Shown piece after piece: positions 1 to 9,716 of a stretch of DNA of 64,000 bases; position 1 is the stretch's first letter, and the number at the start of each line of letters is the position of its first letter. Below the pieces are notes generated by a model. That model did not search any database and was not told the origin of the DNA. It was given only the letters and a program-made list of their open reading frames with translations. Where the stretch lies: contig CM038915.1 in the NCBI GenBank assembly GCA_021904315.1, forward strand, positions 10,912,001 through 10,976,000, read 5' to 3'. A program made the position numbers and the translations under genes. This DNA comes from Sphagnum magellanicum. Taxonomy: Eukaryota; Streptophyta; Sphagnopsida; Sphagnales; Sphagnaceae.

Positions 1-344
1 AGGGCTTAAACAAGAAACAACAGCGATTTTCAACATACAAGCTGAACAATAAAAAGCCTTTTACACCATGTAAGCTGACAGAAGGTTGAAAGAGAAAGCT
101 AAAACATCATGAACCGTGGAATGAGGCCAAAACCAAGTGGGAAAAAACCAGAAAAAATCAAGCGATGCTGGTGACAGAACCAAAACACAATGCAAGATGA
201 GAACCCGAGGAATGCCACATTGGAATCACGTGACAAATAAGAAATTGGCAGGAGGACTTTCAGGGAATTGCAAAGCTCCAAACGATTGAAAGGTCAGGGA
301 AAGCAAAATCAGTGATAAGACAGAGAGAGTGAGGAGAATAGAAC
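1..344 (-). other. First intron of the nucleotide-sugar transporter (partial)
   Basis: Sequence downstream of the GT donor at 344-343 on the minus strand. I see no second exon of the transporter in it, so the intron extends past the window edge. The short open frames here have no recognisable family. Confidence 0.6.
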
Positions 345-465
345 CAAAAGAAAATCCGAGGTTGCTGATGAGAGCCTTGTTGCAGATGACAATTGCTACC
401 GATGATATCACTGACAGACACAATGCTCCCACAGTTCCCAGTTGACGACCTGAAGCTTCTGCCAT
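345..465 (-). CDS. Nucleotide-sugar (UDP-xylose-type) transporter, exon 1 only (partial gene)
   Basis: This is the first coding exon of a drug/metabolite-superfamily nucleotide-sugar transporter. Relatives sit in the Golgi or ER membrane and import UDP-sugars for glycan synthesis. The ATG (465-463) opens MAEASGRQLGTVGALCLSV, and the first membrane helix follows with SSVAIVICNKALISNLGF. From memory, the S-x-V-x-IVICNKAL-x-NLGF block closely matches the start of the plant UXT (UDP-xylose transporter) group. The exon ends in phase 1 at 345, with a GT donor at 344-343. The family consensus would continue with an Ala-Thr-Thr-Leu-Thr run encoded by the next exon, and reading through the donor loses all similarity, so the splice is well supported. 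The rest of the gene lies beyond the left edge. A related KT-group transporter with other substrates is possible. Confidence 0.8.
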
Positions 466-505
466 GGCTCCGAGTCTTCTGTGTTCCAAATATCGCACCC
501 TCCTC

Positions 506-507
<2 letters not shown>

Positions 508-537
<30 letters not shown>

Positions 538-538
538 C
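508..538. repeat. (CTT/GAA)10 microsatellite in the transporter 5' leader
   Basis: About ten perfect CTT units on the plus strand, read as GAA on the transcript strand, 43-73 bases upstream of the start codon at 465. Purine-rich GAA tracts are common in plant 5' leaders. Long Glu-rich or Lys-rich open frames across it are artefacts of the repeat. Confidence 0.85.
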
Positions 539-965
539 CTTCTCCTCTGGAAAACAACTGAAGAAAAAGTGGGGCACCGGCACTGTTTCTTGTTGCAATG
601 TTTCCCAGAACTTGATGCACTGCCTGCAGACAATAATCCGAGAACTTGCTGCAAGGCTAGGAATACAAGTGCAGTGTTAAAGGAAAAAAGCAAAACAAAA
701 CAACACAAACGTAGGAAGCAAAGCACTTACAAGAAGAACGCAGGGAAAACAGTTTCCAGTGCAGTGGAGCCTAGTCGGGTCCGACACAGCGGAATTAAAT
801 GGGGAAAAAAACACAGAAGAAAGCTGCAAAGAGACGACTGGAAAGGCTGCAAATAATACTCCTCTCGTCAGTCGCAAAGCATACAACATAAACAATGTCG
901 TAAATGCTTCTTCCCCTGCTCACTTCCAATCAGCGTTTTCCTTGGGCTGGGTTTAATAGTATAGC

Positions 966-982
966 CATATATATATATAATC
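966..982 (-). promoter_or_regulatory. Possible TATA region of the transporter gene
   Basis: An alternating TATATATATATA tract lies about 500 bases upstream of the transporter ATG on the minus strand. It could serve as a TATA box with a long leader holding the GAA tract, but it is also a simple AT microsatellite. Position is the only support. Confidence 0.2.
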
Positions 983-1800
983 ATCATCATCACATATATC
1001 CTATATATTGCTAAAATCATTCTTTTCGATAGCCCAGAATTCGACCAAAATTTAAGAAAATTTGTCACATTTTTATACTTGGTTTTTTTTTTTAATTTTG
1101 TGATTTATAGGGAATTTGTTTCGCCATTTTTTCGAATAAAAAATAACTAGATTAGTCATAATCTAGATGAAGGCAATTCCTAAGTCAGTCGCCACTTTTA
1201 GCAGCACTTTTGTAAAAAATGCTTCAGCTCACTTTGGACAGTCACCATTTAATGTTAGTTAACGCTGGGGATTCTCGCCAGTGGAGCTACTTGAGGAATT
1301 TGAATGAAAAAAGAAAAACCCTAATTTCAGGAGGTAGCCAAAAATATAGAAAGGATATTTTTTAAGAAATTAATTTTATATTTAGCTTGTAGTAGCCACA
1401 ATTGACGAAATCTTGTTGTGGATCATCGCCACTTTGGCTTACGACACAAACTTGACGGAAAAAAACGCGCTGGTTCCGATACAAACGAAAGCGAGAAAAC
1501 ATAAAACTAAAATAATAATGACAATAACGACAACAACAATAAGTTGCAAGGAGACAAAAAAGTGGCAGTGGATCTCAAAGCGCAAGGAAGAAGTAGCAGA
1601 CATGGTACCACGCTCCACGATGGGCAACGTGGGAAGCAGCAGCAATAACAGCAACGAACAGAAATCGCACTGCAAAATCGGCCATCGCCATCATCAAGCG
1701 CAAAACAATTAGGTAGTGCAACTTCTTTGCATTAGGGGGGGCGGGGGGTGTTTTAGGCCCACTGCTTCACCAGAACTTCAATCAACTACAATTCCCAAAT
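983..1800. other. Intergenic, no gene seen
   Basis: AT-rich spacer upstream of the transporter. It holds a short G-run around 1733-1748 and an open frame at 1413-1712 of low complexity (Lys/Thr/Asn-rich) that matches no family I know. Confidence 0.5.
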
Positions 1801-2140
1801 TCTTAGTTTGTTTTTGGCCTTGCCTACCAAGAAGGCAAGGATATTGTGTTTAGATTCATTCTAGAGTATAGCAGCTTACTGGATTTTGGTCCCTAGGTAA
1901 TAATAGGTCTATTTTTATTTGAGGATTTTCTTAAGATGATTATTTTGGCTTGTGTTGAAACTTGAGATTAGTTACAGAGTTATGATATCTTGAAGGGATT
2001 TTGGTTTCTTTTTTTAGAGGATTTTTTTGAAGATTATATTTTCGCATGGTGAAATATTTGAGTTTCCATAATCGTTCTTTTGCCTTAAGATACCTTTTAA
2101 TGTAAATGGCAAGGCCACAGTGTGACACACCGCTTGTTAA
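1801..2140 (+). mobile_element. Dispersed ~300-bp element, copy 1 (MITE-like)
   Basis: This is one of three related copies in the window (others at 42890-43202 plus and 33553-33880 minus). The core is bounded by a perfect 9-base inverted repeat: GGCCTTGCC at 1816-1824 and GGCAAGGCC at 2108-2116. Shared internal blocks include AAGGATATTGTGTTTAGATT, CTAGGTAATA, TGAAACTTGAGATTAG, ATATCTTGAAGG and TTAATGTAAATGGCAAGG. Similarity continues a little past both ends (a TTCTTAGTTTGTTTTT lead and a GTGTGACAC tail). It has no coding capacity. A non-autonomous DNA transposon is the simplest reading, but a fragment of a larger element is not excluded. Confidence 0.7.
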
Positions 2141-2640
2141 TTAGAACTGAACTCTATGTGAATGTTGGGTCAAAAAACAGAGGAAGAATAAAAAGGAAAA
2201 AGAAGAGAAACTCTTAGGTTTAGGGTTTAGGGTTTACAAGAAGTGGACTCTGTTGCCATAGTACCCAGTACCTACCTTTGGCAACTTCGACACTAATTAT
2301 ATTTTTTTGGAAAATTTGAAATTTTCAAAAGAAAAAAAAAACTAAAAAAACTTGTGAAGGAAAGTATTGAATCTTCAAGATTTTTATTTTTTTTGGAAAT
2401 GGATTTTTTTTAATTAATTCATTATTCAACAAACATGTGACAAAATTGCCAAGGTAATATTGCATGTGAATTTAAATCGATAGATGTTGGTTGGGTTGAG
2501 ATGTTTTAGAAGAACCATCAGGTCCAAAATTGACAACTAGTAGATTTTGAATTTAAAATATTTTTAATAACTAAAACTCATTGGTTCCAATGCTAGGTTC
2601 AATTTTTTAAAAACTATAGCTTCTTTGGGTTGACACTTCT
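2141..2640. other. Intergenic with short telomere-like motif
   Basis: AT-rich spacer. At 2215-2236 it contains two and a half copies of the plant telomere word TTTAGGG. No gene seen. Confidence 0.5.
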
Positions 2641-3000
2641 AAGCTTCTATGAGGCTTGCCAATTATGGGTTTAAGGCAAGGTCAATTTTAAATACCTATC
2701 TAGTAGGTACCAACTTACTTACCCACCTAGAAGGTACATACTTACCTACTTTCTAAATATCTATTTCCTATCTACCTACTTATTAGATACTTACTAACTT
2801 ACTATGTATCTTCCTTTTATCTATTTACATTTTTTTAAAGGTATTTATTTCATATTTATTTGTTTTTTTACATATCTACTAGATACTTATCTAATTAGTT
2901 TAAAATATTAATGGGCTGCATTTACCTAGTAGCTAAATAGGTACCTAAAATAATTAATAAGAACCTAGTGTACATATGTAATAGTATGTATTAAGGAGTG
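2640..3000. repeat. Degenerate TACC/TACT low-complexity tract
   Basis: Recurrent TACCTACC, AGGTACC and TACTTACT words without a clean period. Similar tracts occur near 5285-5380, 43620-43735 and 63780-64000, so this is a recurring local sequence type. No coding. Confidence 0.55.
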
Positions 3001-4700
3001 GTTGCAACTAGTGTTCGGTGGGTATCAATTTTTTTTTATATTTGTTCGATTTAATTTTCACAAAGTACCTTACAAAAGGTTCGGATTTTCACTTTTAAAA
3101 TTATTATTATTATTATACATTGAAACAATGTATCAATTTATTTTTTAAAAATTGATTCTCGTAATGTCAATTCTCATAAATTTGGAAACAGTTGATTATC
3201 AGTATGCAAATTTAACAAACTGGTTATTATTATTATTTTCAAATTTTAAAATCATAATCAAAATTACAAAAAAATTGTTGATTTTTCTTAAGAATAAAAA
3301 AATCCATAAGCAATAGAGTTATCCATAAAGTAAGGAAAACGCAATATTAAAAGTTTGATCATACATAGGGTGAGATTAAAAAAACTTGAAAAAAATACAT
3401 TAGCATTTGACAAGCGGGGTGAAACTTATAAAACCATCAATTCTTGTGGCAAATTGAATTTCAACCTATATTTCCTTTATCTTGAGTTCCTTTGTTGTTG
3501 CTTCATATATTTTCATTTTGGGTCTCAAGCTGAACATGGGGTGACATGTTTAGGTTATGATTGAACTGGTCCATTTTTTATCATAAATTAAATAGGGATA
3601 ATATGTAACTTGTGACAAAAAATGGTCTAGTTCAATTGCAAGTTAGATAGGGGTAATTGTCTAATCAAATACTAGTCCATCAATATTTTCCATGTGGCAA
3701 ATGATCTCAATGTGTGTTGATTCAAAGTTATTAAATATTCATTTATTAATTATGGGTAAATAATAACAATATAAATTATTTCAAAAAATTATATTATGAT
3801 AACATCAGCATGTGCATCATGATTGACGTAAATAATGATGTGTTTGAATGGACATGGATGTGACAATTCACCCAAAAATGACACATCACATCATTTTTTA
3901 TAACCTTATTTGCCACATGTCAAATTTGCATTGGTGCATGTTGTAGTTGCATCATGTTGTAAATATAGTCATAGGAACACATCCAAATATGTATATACGA
4001 TTGACATACATGTATTATAAGACAAAACAAATCATTCGTCATTTGCAATTGGTGGCCATTGGCAACTTGTCATTTGCTGCTAAATAGTTTTTAAATTGCA
4101 ACTATCATTTGCAACTAAAAATTAGTAACAAAAACCAATCATGAACGATAGTTTTTTTTGCTAGGGAATTTGATTTTGTTGGCCAAGTATATGATTTGAA
4201 TCCTCAATGTGTACAAACAAGTTTGGGAAACCAAAAGGGGCGGGGGGGGTGAACAAGGGACAATTTTTTTTTAACTACAATGGGTTATGGTGCTATTATT
4301 ATGTACATTAAAAGAAATCTTGAATTATGTAGCAATTCGATTTGCGAAAATTGTAATTAATTGTAATTTACAATTATGTTTTTGCATTTTTACAACTAGT
4401 CACCATCCTTTTCAATTTATTATTATCATTGTGACTATGGTGCAACTAATTGCAATTATTAATATTTTTTGGATTTTTCACCTTAAAAAAGGCCTCTATA
4501 TCAAATTAGTTTCAAAAATAGTTGTAATTTGGTTACCTCTATGTGATGTACCTATACTTTTTTAGGTACATTAAAATGTTTTAGAATATATAATTAGAGT
4601 ATATTTATAGACCACATTGTATTTAGGGCATGTTAAATATATATTTTACATATATTGTGGGTGGGTTAAGTAGACTAAAAAAATTGGCTATAAACTATAT
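3001..4700. other. Intergenic, AT-rich, no gene seen
   Basis: Very AT-rich sequence with TTA/TAA runs. The only structured item is an inverted repeat at 3561-3635, listed separately. The open frames at 3355-3564 and 4287-4565 have no recognisable family and biased composition. Confidence 0.5.
3561..3635. repeat. Imperfect 23-bp inverted repeat (hairpin)
   Basis: The arm TTGAACTGGTCCATTTTTTA at 3561-3580 (continuing TCA) pairs with 3613-3635 with three mismatches over 23 bases, leaving a 29-base loop. It could be a small foldback element remnant. Confidence 0.5.
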
Positions 4701-4930
4701 ATTATATTTTAAATGTATAACAAGTTTTTGTTTCACCAATGTTTAGACAAATTTTAATTTTGCAATATTTTAAATTTACCAAAGTTTAACCAATTTTCAA
4801 CTTTGAAAAGTTTTAGTTAACATTTTGTTTAATCAATGTTTAACCAAGTTTTAATTTGGTCAAAGTTTACCCAAGTTATACCAAAATTTTGGTTTGACCA
4901 ATGTGTAGCCAAATTTTGGCAGCAAGTTAG
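4700..4930. repeat. Degenerate TTTGACCAA/TTTAACCAA tract
   Basis: About ten imperfect repeats of a 20-25 base word of the type GTTTAACCAA-TTTTAATTT. It resembles in style the larger tract at 16290-17640. Confidence 0.5.
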
Positions 4931-5084
4931 GTTAATAGGTAATAGGTTAGGATGGGTATTAGTTGGTAGGTAATACTTAAAGTTAACTAGGTTATATATA
5001 TATATTAGGTAGGTAAGTAAGTTGTATTTTTAAGAGAATCTTATTTTAATTTGGGATTAAAAAGTTTATTGTGCCCATCTATTT

Positions 5085-5212
5085 ATATAGTTTGCAACAT
5101 TAGAATAAAAAATAAAAGATATGGGATAAATTTTTGTAATCACAAATTAATTTGTGACTATAAATTTTATCCCATATTTTTTGTCTTCCATTCCAATCTT
5201 GTAAATTATATA
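5085..5212. repeat. 128-bp loopless palindrome (foldback)
   Basis: The two halves are reverse complements with scattered mismatches, centred between 5148 and 5149 (CACAAATT/AATTTGTG). ATGGGATAAA on the left pairs with TTTATCCCAT on the right. Pairing continues, more degenerately, to the TATATA words near both ends. There is essentially no loop. Candidates are a foldback/MITE remnant or a small-RNA hairpin source. Confidence 0.7.
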
Positions 5213-6820
5213 AAAAGATTCACTTGAAAAATTGAACCAATAAAAATACTTGACCCTAAAGGTTGAACATAAAATTAAATTTAAAATCCACTTACATGCC
5301 TACTTGCTACCTACCGATGTGAATTTAAATTTTTACTTACCTACCTACCCACCTAGCTACATGCCTACCTATTTATAAATGCCAAGTGACATATTTTGAT
5401 TATGCCAAGTGGAATTTTTTTAATTGTTCCAAATGGTAATTATGTGAGTGATCTAGATTTTGGTTGCAAAAATGGGAATTAGTTACAAATTACATACAAA
5501 TGGTCAATGGATGAGATTATATATATTGATCATGATACATCATCCATGTGGAATGTGCTAACATCATGATGAATCATCATTTGCAATTAAACGTTGGATG
5601 TAATTTCATTTATGCAACTAATGAAATTTTAACTTTGGATTGATTATAATTTATTTATAGTTGCAAATTAACACATTAATACTTTGTTTTCATGGTAGAC
5701 AATGCTTTCAATTCAATTGAAAGATGAAAATGTGATATTTGTAGGTGGATGATGGATCTTTACCAATCTTTCTCTCTAATCCTAAAACTCAATCTTCCAA
5801 GGCACCATTTTATTACTTGAGCTCTTAAAAAACAAATTGTCTTCCTATTACAAAATAGAACCTAAAAAGGTCTAGGTCAAATAACAATGTTAGTAACTCT
5901 CATAATCATCAAAGAAACTTGAATGACTTTAAGGACCACATGTACATCATATCTAACATATCATTGTGAAATCAAAGCCCAAGTGAAAAGGAGATATAAT
6001 CAATCAATGGAAAACAAAAATAACCTTCAATAAAACCCTATGAAAGATACCTTAATTATTTACTATAATTGCAAGAATGTTAACTAAGACTACAATTGTT
6101 GTTGTACCTATTACATTAATCCCTTCGTATAGTAGCCATCCTCTACGTATATCTAATGGCAAGCCCCAAAAAAATTTCCAACAACAAACATCATCAACCA
6201 ACAAAAAGGCAAGAAAGTAATACTTTTTGTATGATTTATAAGATACTAGGATTTTGTGTTCATCCTTCACCAAGTTTGTTGTTGTTTTAAATGCAAGTTA
6301 GAGATGATGGAGGTTTTGATGGTCCCACTACAAGGTTTAGAGATAATAAAAAAAACAATAAAATTTGGACACCCGAATGGACAACTAAAAAAACAAAAGT
6401 TCACACACCATATGAAAATAATTGGGGAGGGTAAGGTTGGTGTGCAGTTAGGACCACATTTAATACACAAAATCATGGCTTGCAAAAGTGAAAAAACCAT
6501 TATTTCTTATTAATGAAACAACATGGTTGAAAAAAGAAAAACATGGGTTGGATTTAATTATGGAAATAAAAGAAAAAAATGCATGTGGTTTTATTTTATG
6601 GTGCAAGGTTATCAACATTGGTTTTGTCATGTTTGTTCACACACCAATGTAGCCTTATGTCATGTTGATTAAAGGTCAACCTAGGTCAAAATAATAACTT
6701 TTCATATAAAGTAAAAAAATTACCTCAATGGCAACCAAAAATTACAATCGCAAATTTTTGAAAAATAAAATAAAATAAAAATAAATTATATATATATCCA
6801 ACAACTTGAATTTGGTCCTG
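5213..6820. other. Intergenic, AT-rich, no gene seen
   Basis: Contains another TACC-type tract (5285-5380). Overlapping open frames at 6256-6513 (plus) and 6267-6500 (minus) are unrecognised. I do not call either a gene. Confidence 0.45.
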
Positions 6821-7466
6821 CCATCTCAATGGCCAGGATTTTTGATCAATTGGTTCACATTTTGGTCATAATCCGACGACTTCAAACTAGTCGTTAGTGT
6901 GAAAATATATATTAAAAAAAAAATCTAGAGTGTTAAAAAATGGCCACTTGATTGTGGCCACCATTTCAACAGCCTAAATTTTTTAATTGACTTGTCCACA
7001 CCTTGATCATAATCCCCTAACCTAAATCTAGTCACTAGTGTGGAAAGAAAACCTAAAAAAAATTAACAAAAAATTTGGATTGTCAAGATAATGGCGACAT
7101 GATTTTGGGCGCCATTTCAATGGTTTGGATCTTTTAGTCAACCTATCCACATTTCAATTGCAATCCCATGACCAAAATTTGGTTGCTAGTGTGAAAAAAA
7201 AACTTAAAAAAAAATTGGACCATTAAAATTTTTGAACTAGATTTCAATCACCATTTAAACAACCAAGATCTTTTGGTTTACCTATCCACACCCCAATTGT
7301 AGTTCAATGACCTAAATTTGGTTGTTAGTGTGAAAAAAAACAAAAAAACAATTGAACCGTTAAAAATGGTGATCTAATTTTGGTCACCATTTCAACGGCT
7401 AAGATTTCTCAATCAACTAGTCCACACCCAAATTGAGTCAAACAACCTTAATTTGGTTACTTATGG

Positions 7467-7531
<65 letters not shown>

Positions 7532-7790
7532 TTGGACCGTTAAAATTAGTGACCTGATTTTGGTCACCATCTCAATGACTAGGATTTCTCGATTATCCAG
7601 TCAACACACCAATTGTAATTAGGCAACCAAAATCTGGTCACTTGTGCAAAAAAACATTGAATAAAAATATGGACCATTAAAAAATGGTAACCTAATTTCA
7701 GTCATTATTTCAATGGCTAGGATTTTTAGTCACAATTGATCCACACCTTAGTGGGTGTCTAGCGATTGAAATTTGGTTGCAAAATGATTT
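6821..7790. repeat. Tandem array, ~138-bp unit, 7 copies
   Basis: Unit starts (CCATTTCAA-GGCTAGGATTT) lie near 6821, 6961, 7112, 7251, 7387, 7567 and 7705, giving spacings of 140, 151, 139, 136, 180 and 138. Each unit runs: a 'gctaggatttttagtcaac' block, a 'tccacacc-caattgtaat' block, a 'ttggttgctagtgtg' block, an A-rich tract, then 'ggaccgttaaaa-tggtgacctgattttggtca'. The long spacing is due to a run of 63 As (7467-7529) in unit 5, replacing the 8-10 A tract at the same phase in its neighbours. Copies are clearly diverged, so the array is old, but the poly-A expansion must be recent. Non-coding. Confidence 0.85.
7467..7529. repeat. Poly-A homopolymer, 63 bases
   Basis: An uninterrupted A-run inside unit 5 of the 138-bp array. 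Its exact length depends on sequencing and assembly accuracy. It does not mark a retrotransposon tail, because the flanking repeat unit continues normally on both sides. Confidence 0.9.
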
Positions 7791-8635
7791 ATTGATGAAA
7801 TATGAATTTTTATAAATAATAATTAAATTTTTAGTAAATAGTAAATAAACTTACCTACATAGTAAAAAAAATTGTTATTTTATTTTTACTATGGGAACAT
7901 ATGGTCAACATCAATGTTGACCTGACAAACTGGCATGACAACCAATGCAAAAATGGCATGTCGTGTTGGTTTTAATAACCTTGGGATGGTGTAAGATCCA
8001 AATGGAAAGGCAAATTGGTCACTATTACTCTTCTTTTTCTTTCTATTGTTGTTTGAAAACACCATTGCAAAACCACCACCAACAACAACAACAAAAACTT
8101 GTTAAAATTTCATGAAACTGTTATAATTGTTTCAACTATTATATTCAGGCTAAAATGTCTCCGGAATTATCCAGGGATGACCATATGACCAAAATTGTCC
8201 CTAAAATTGTCCAAGGATAACCATGCAAAAGATTATCCAAAATCTCCTATATATCAACTCCTTAATCTTTCATCATTGAAATTAGAATTATTATTGTTTC
8301 AATTTAAAAGAAAATTAAAATGGTTATGGTTCTAGTTATACACATAAATGAAACTAAGAATCTAGTTATGGTTCAATTTTTAAAAAAAGAAAAATTAGTT
8401 CGAATTTCATTTCAATTTTTAAAATTGGTCTAGTATTGGCATGTTTATAATTAACATGAAGTGGAACATTGTTTTAATCACTGGTTTTAGTCTCTTTTTT
8501 TTTTCAAAAATTTCAATTTTGGTTTCCACACATAAACAAAACCAAGAACTTAGTTTTTGGTCTAGTTTTTTAAAAATGAAAAATGGTTTTGATTCTAGTT
8601 TTAATTTTCAGATTCAATTTTGGTTTGGTTCATCA
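7791..8635. other. Intergenic, no gene seen
   Basis: AT-rich sequence with short CAA/AAC runs near 8070-8095. It ends at the hAT insertion site. Confidence 0.5.
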
Positions 8636-8643
8636 CATATGAT
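8636..8643. repeat. Target-site duplication, left copy
   Basis: CATATGAT, repeated exactly at 11053-11060 on the other side of the hAT element. Eight bases is the standard duplication length for hAT insertions. Confidence 0.9.
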
Positions 8644-8663
8644 CAGGCATGCGTAAAATAGGC
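8644..8663 (+). repeat. hAT terminal inverted repeat, left
   Basis: CAGGCATGCGTAAAATAGGC, paired with 11033-11052. The CA[GA]GCATGC outer part is conserved between the two ends. Confidence 0.85.
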
Positions 8664-8678
8664 GATCAGAGGCCGCGC

Positions 8679-8834
8679 CGCCTAAATTACCTAAATGTCT
8701 GCCTGCCATTGCGCCTAAATTAACTACCTAAATGTTTGCCCGTTGTCGCACTTAAATTAACTACATAAATGTCCGCTCGCCGTCGCACCTAAATTAACTA
8801 CTTGAATATCCACCCGTTGTCACGCTTAAATTGA
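8679..8834. repeat. Subterminal repeats of the hAT element, ~37 bp, about 4.5 copies
   Basis: Units of the type CGCCTAAATTAACTACCTAA followed by ATGTCCGCCCGCCGT start near 8679, 8711, 8748, 8785 and 8822. The right end carries the motif once in inverted form (GCGCCTAAAT near 10995). Such subterminal motifs are the usual binding sites of hAT transposases, so these are plausible transposase binding sites. Confidence 0.75.
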
Positions 8835-8910
8835 CGAGTTGTGTGGTGGTGCAAGAGGGGGCGCGTGTGTGCTTTGGAAAATCGATCTCACATTTGTATC
8901 ATTCTCTGCA

Positions 8911-9217
8911 ATGTCTGGGAAACGTTCGTTGGGGTATGTTAAGGACAATGACGTCCGTTATGGTCTTAAGGTTGCGCATCGTGATCCCAAGTCGTCGAAA
9001 GTGATTGGCCTTCAATGCCGCTTCTGCATTGCATTTGGTCGGGAGGAGAAGGTTGGGTCTAAGCGCAAGGCTGCGACTACTGTTCAAGGATGGAGCCATC
9101 CCTTTCGTTATGATAATATTGAGAACCATCTTTGCAACCAGCATTCTGGTCAATGGCATCTATACCAGGCTCTTGAATCCTCTTCTGAGCGCGCTTCATT
9201 CTTCAATGACGTTCCAA
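8911..9217 (+). pseudogene. hAT transposase, N-terminal part (BED-type zinc finger)
   Basis: The ATG at 8911 opens MSGKRSLGYVKDNDVRYGLK. A zinc-binding pattern follows: C-x2-C in QCRFCIAFGREEK, then NHLCNQH (H-x4-H), the layout of a BED-like DNA-binding finger. Similarity stops at about 9217 (…FFNDVPR). The plus frame beyond this runs through sequence that is really the reversed middle of the gene and stops at 9309. An upstream in-frame extension to 8839 lacks an ATG and was not used. Confidence 0.85.
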
Positions 9218-9716
9218 GAACGACGCAAGAGGTTAGCAATTCGCTGCAGATTGACAGCGCAAACAGCTCGAACAAAGTTGTTGATTTCGTCACGAGAACA
9301 CGCACGTAAACCAGGGTTGCCCAAAACATCATACGTACAGCCGATGAGTTCAGAAGCCATACGAAATGATGTTCCGCAAGACACGTAACGCACAGCCAAG
9401 CGAAACAAAGTGGTTTTTGTCTTGGGAATCGTCACTGAATAAAAATAAATTGTAACATCATCCTCCGATTCAACACGCTTAAACAATGATAATGCTCGCT
9501 CTTTCGCCTTTGCTGCTGCTTGACGATGTCGAAGACGTAAAACATTAATCTCAGCCGCACTACCGAATGCAGGCTCTTCATTTGCGTCATGGTCTGCATC
9601 ACTGTCGTCTTGGTCTTCGGGATTGAACAGCATGTCACCCACAATAGTATCAACAATGTCCTTCTCGATATCATAGACAATTTGTCGTTCAACGCCGAGA
9701 GACGAAGACGCATTTC
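9217..9716 (-). pseudogene. hAT transposase, middle part, inverted in place
   Basis: On the minus strand an open frame runs from about 9716 to 9217. It encodes the acidic linker (VGDMLFNPEDQDDSDADHD) and the block TLFRLAVRYVSCGTSFRMAS…NNFVRAVCAVNLQRIANLLR, which in this family lies between the BED finger and the catalytic core. Read in this orientation it continues the N-terminal part, so about 500 bp has flipped within the gene. The segment expected next, roughly 70-90 residues carrying the first catalytic Asp of the RNase-H fold, is found on neither strand, so the inversion came with a deletion at its right breakpoint. Confidence 0.8.

Noticed and set aside
260-598. Glu-rich open frame on the minus strand overlapping the transporter exon
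   Set aside because: It is the GAA microsatellite read in frame plus out-of-frame transporter sequence.
1413-1712. 99-residue frame on the plus strand with a mirror frame on the minus strand
   Set aside because: Biased Lys/Thr/Asn composition from ACA/AAT repeats, and no family resemblance.
8839-8910. Upstream extension of the hAT transposase frame
   Set aside because: It has no ATG, and the ATG at 8911 gives a start typical of the family.
9196-9642. Minus-strand frame inside the hAT element as a separate, second transposon gene
   Set aside because: Its content is exactly the transposase part missing between the two plus-strand pieces, so an internal inversion explains it better than a second gene.
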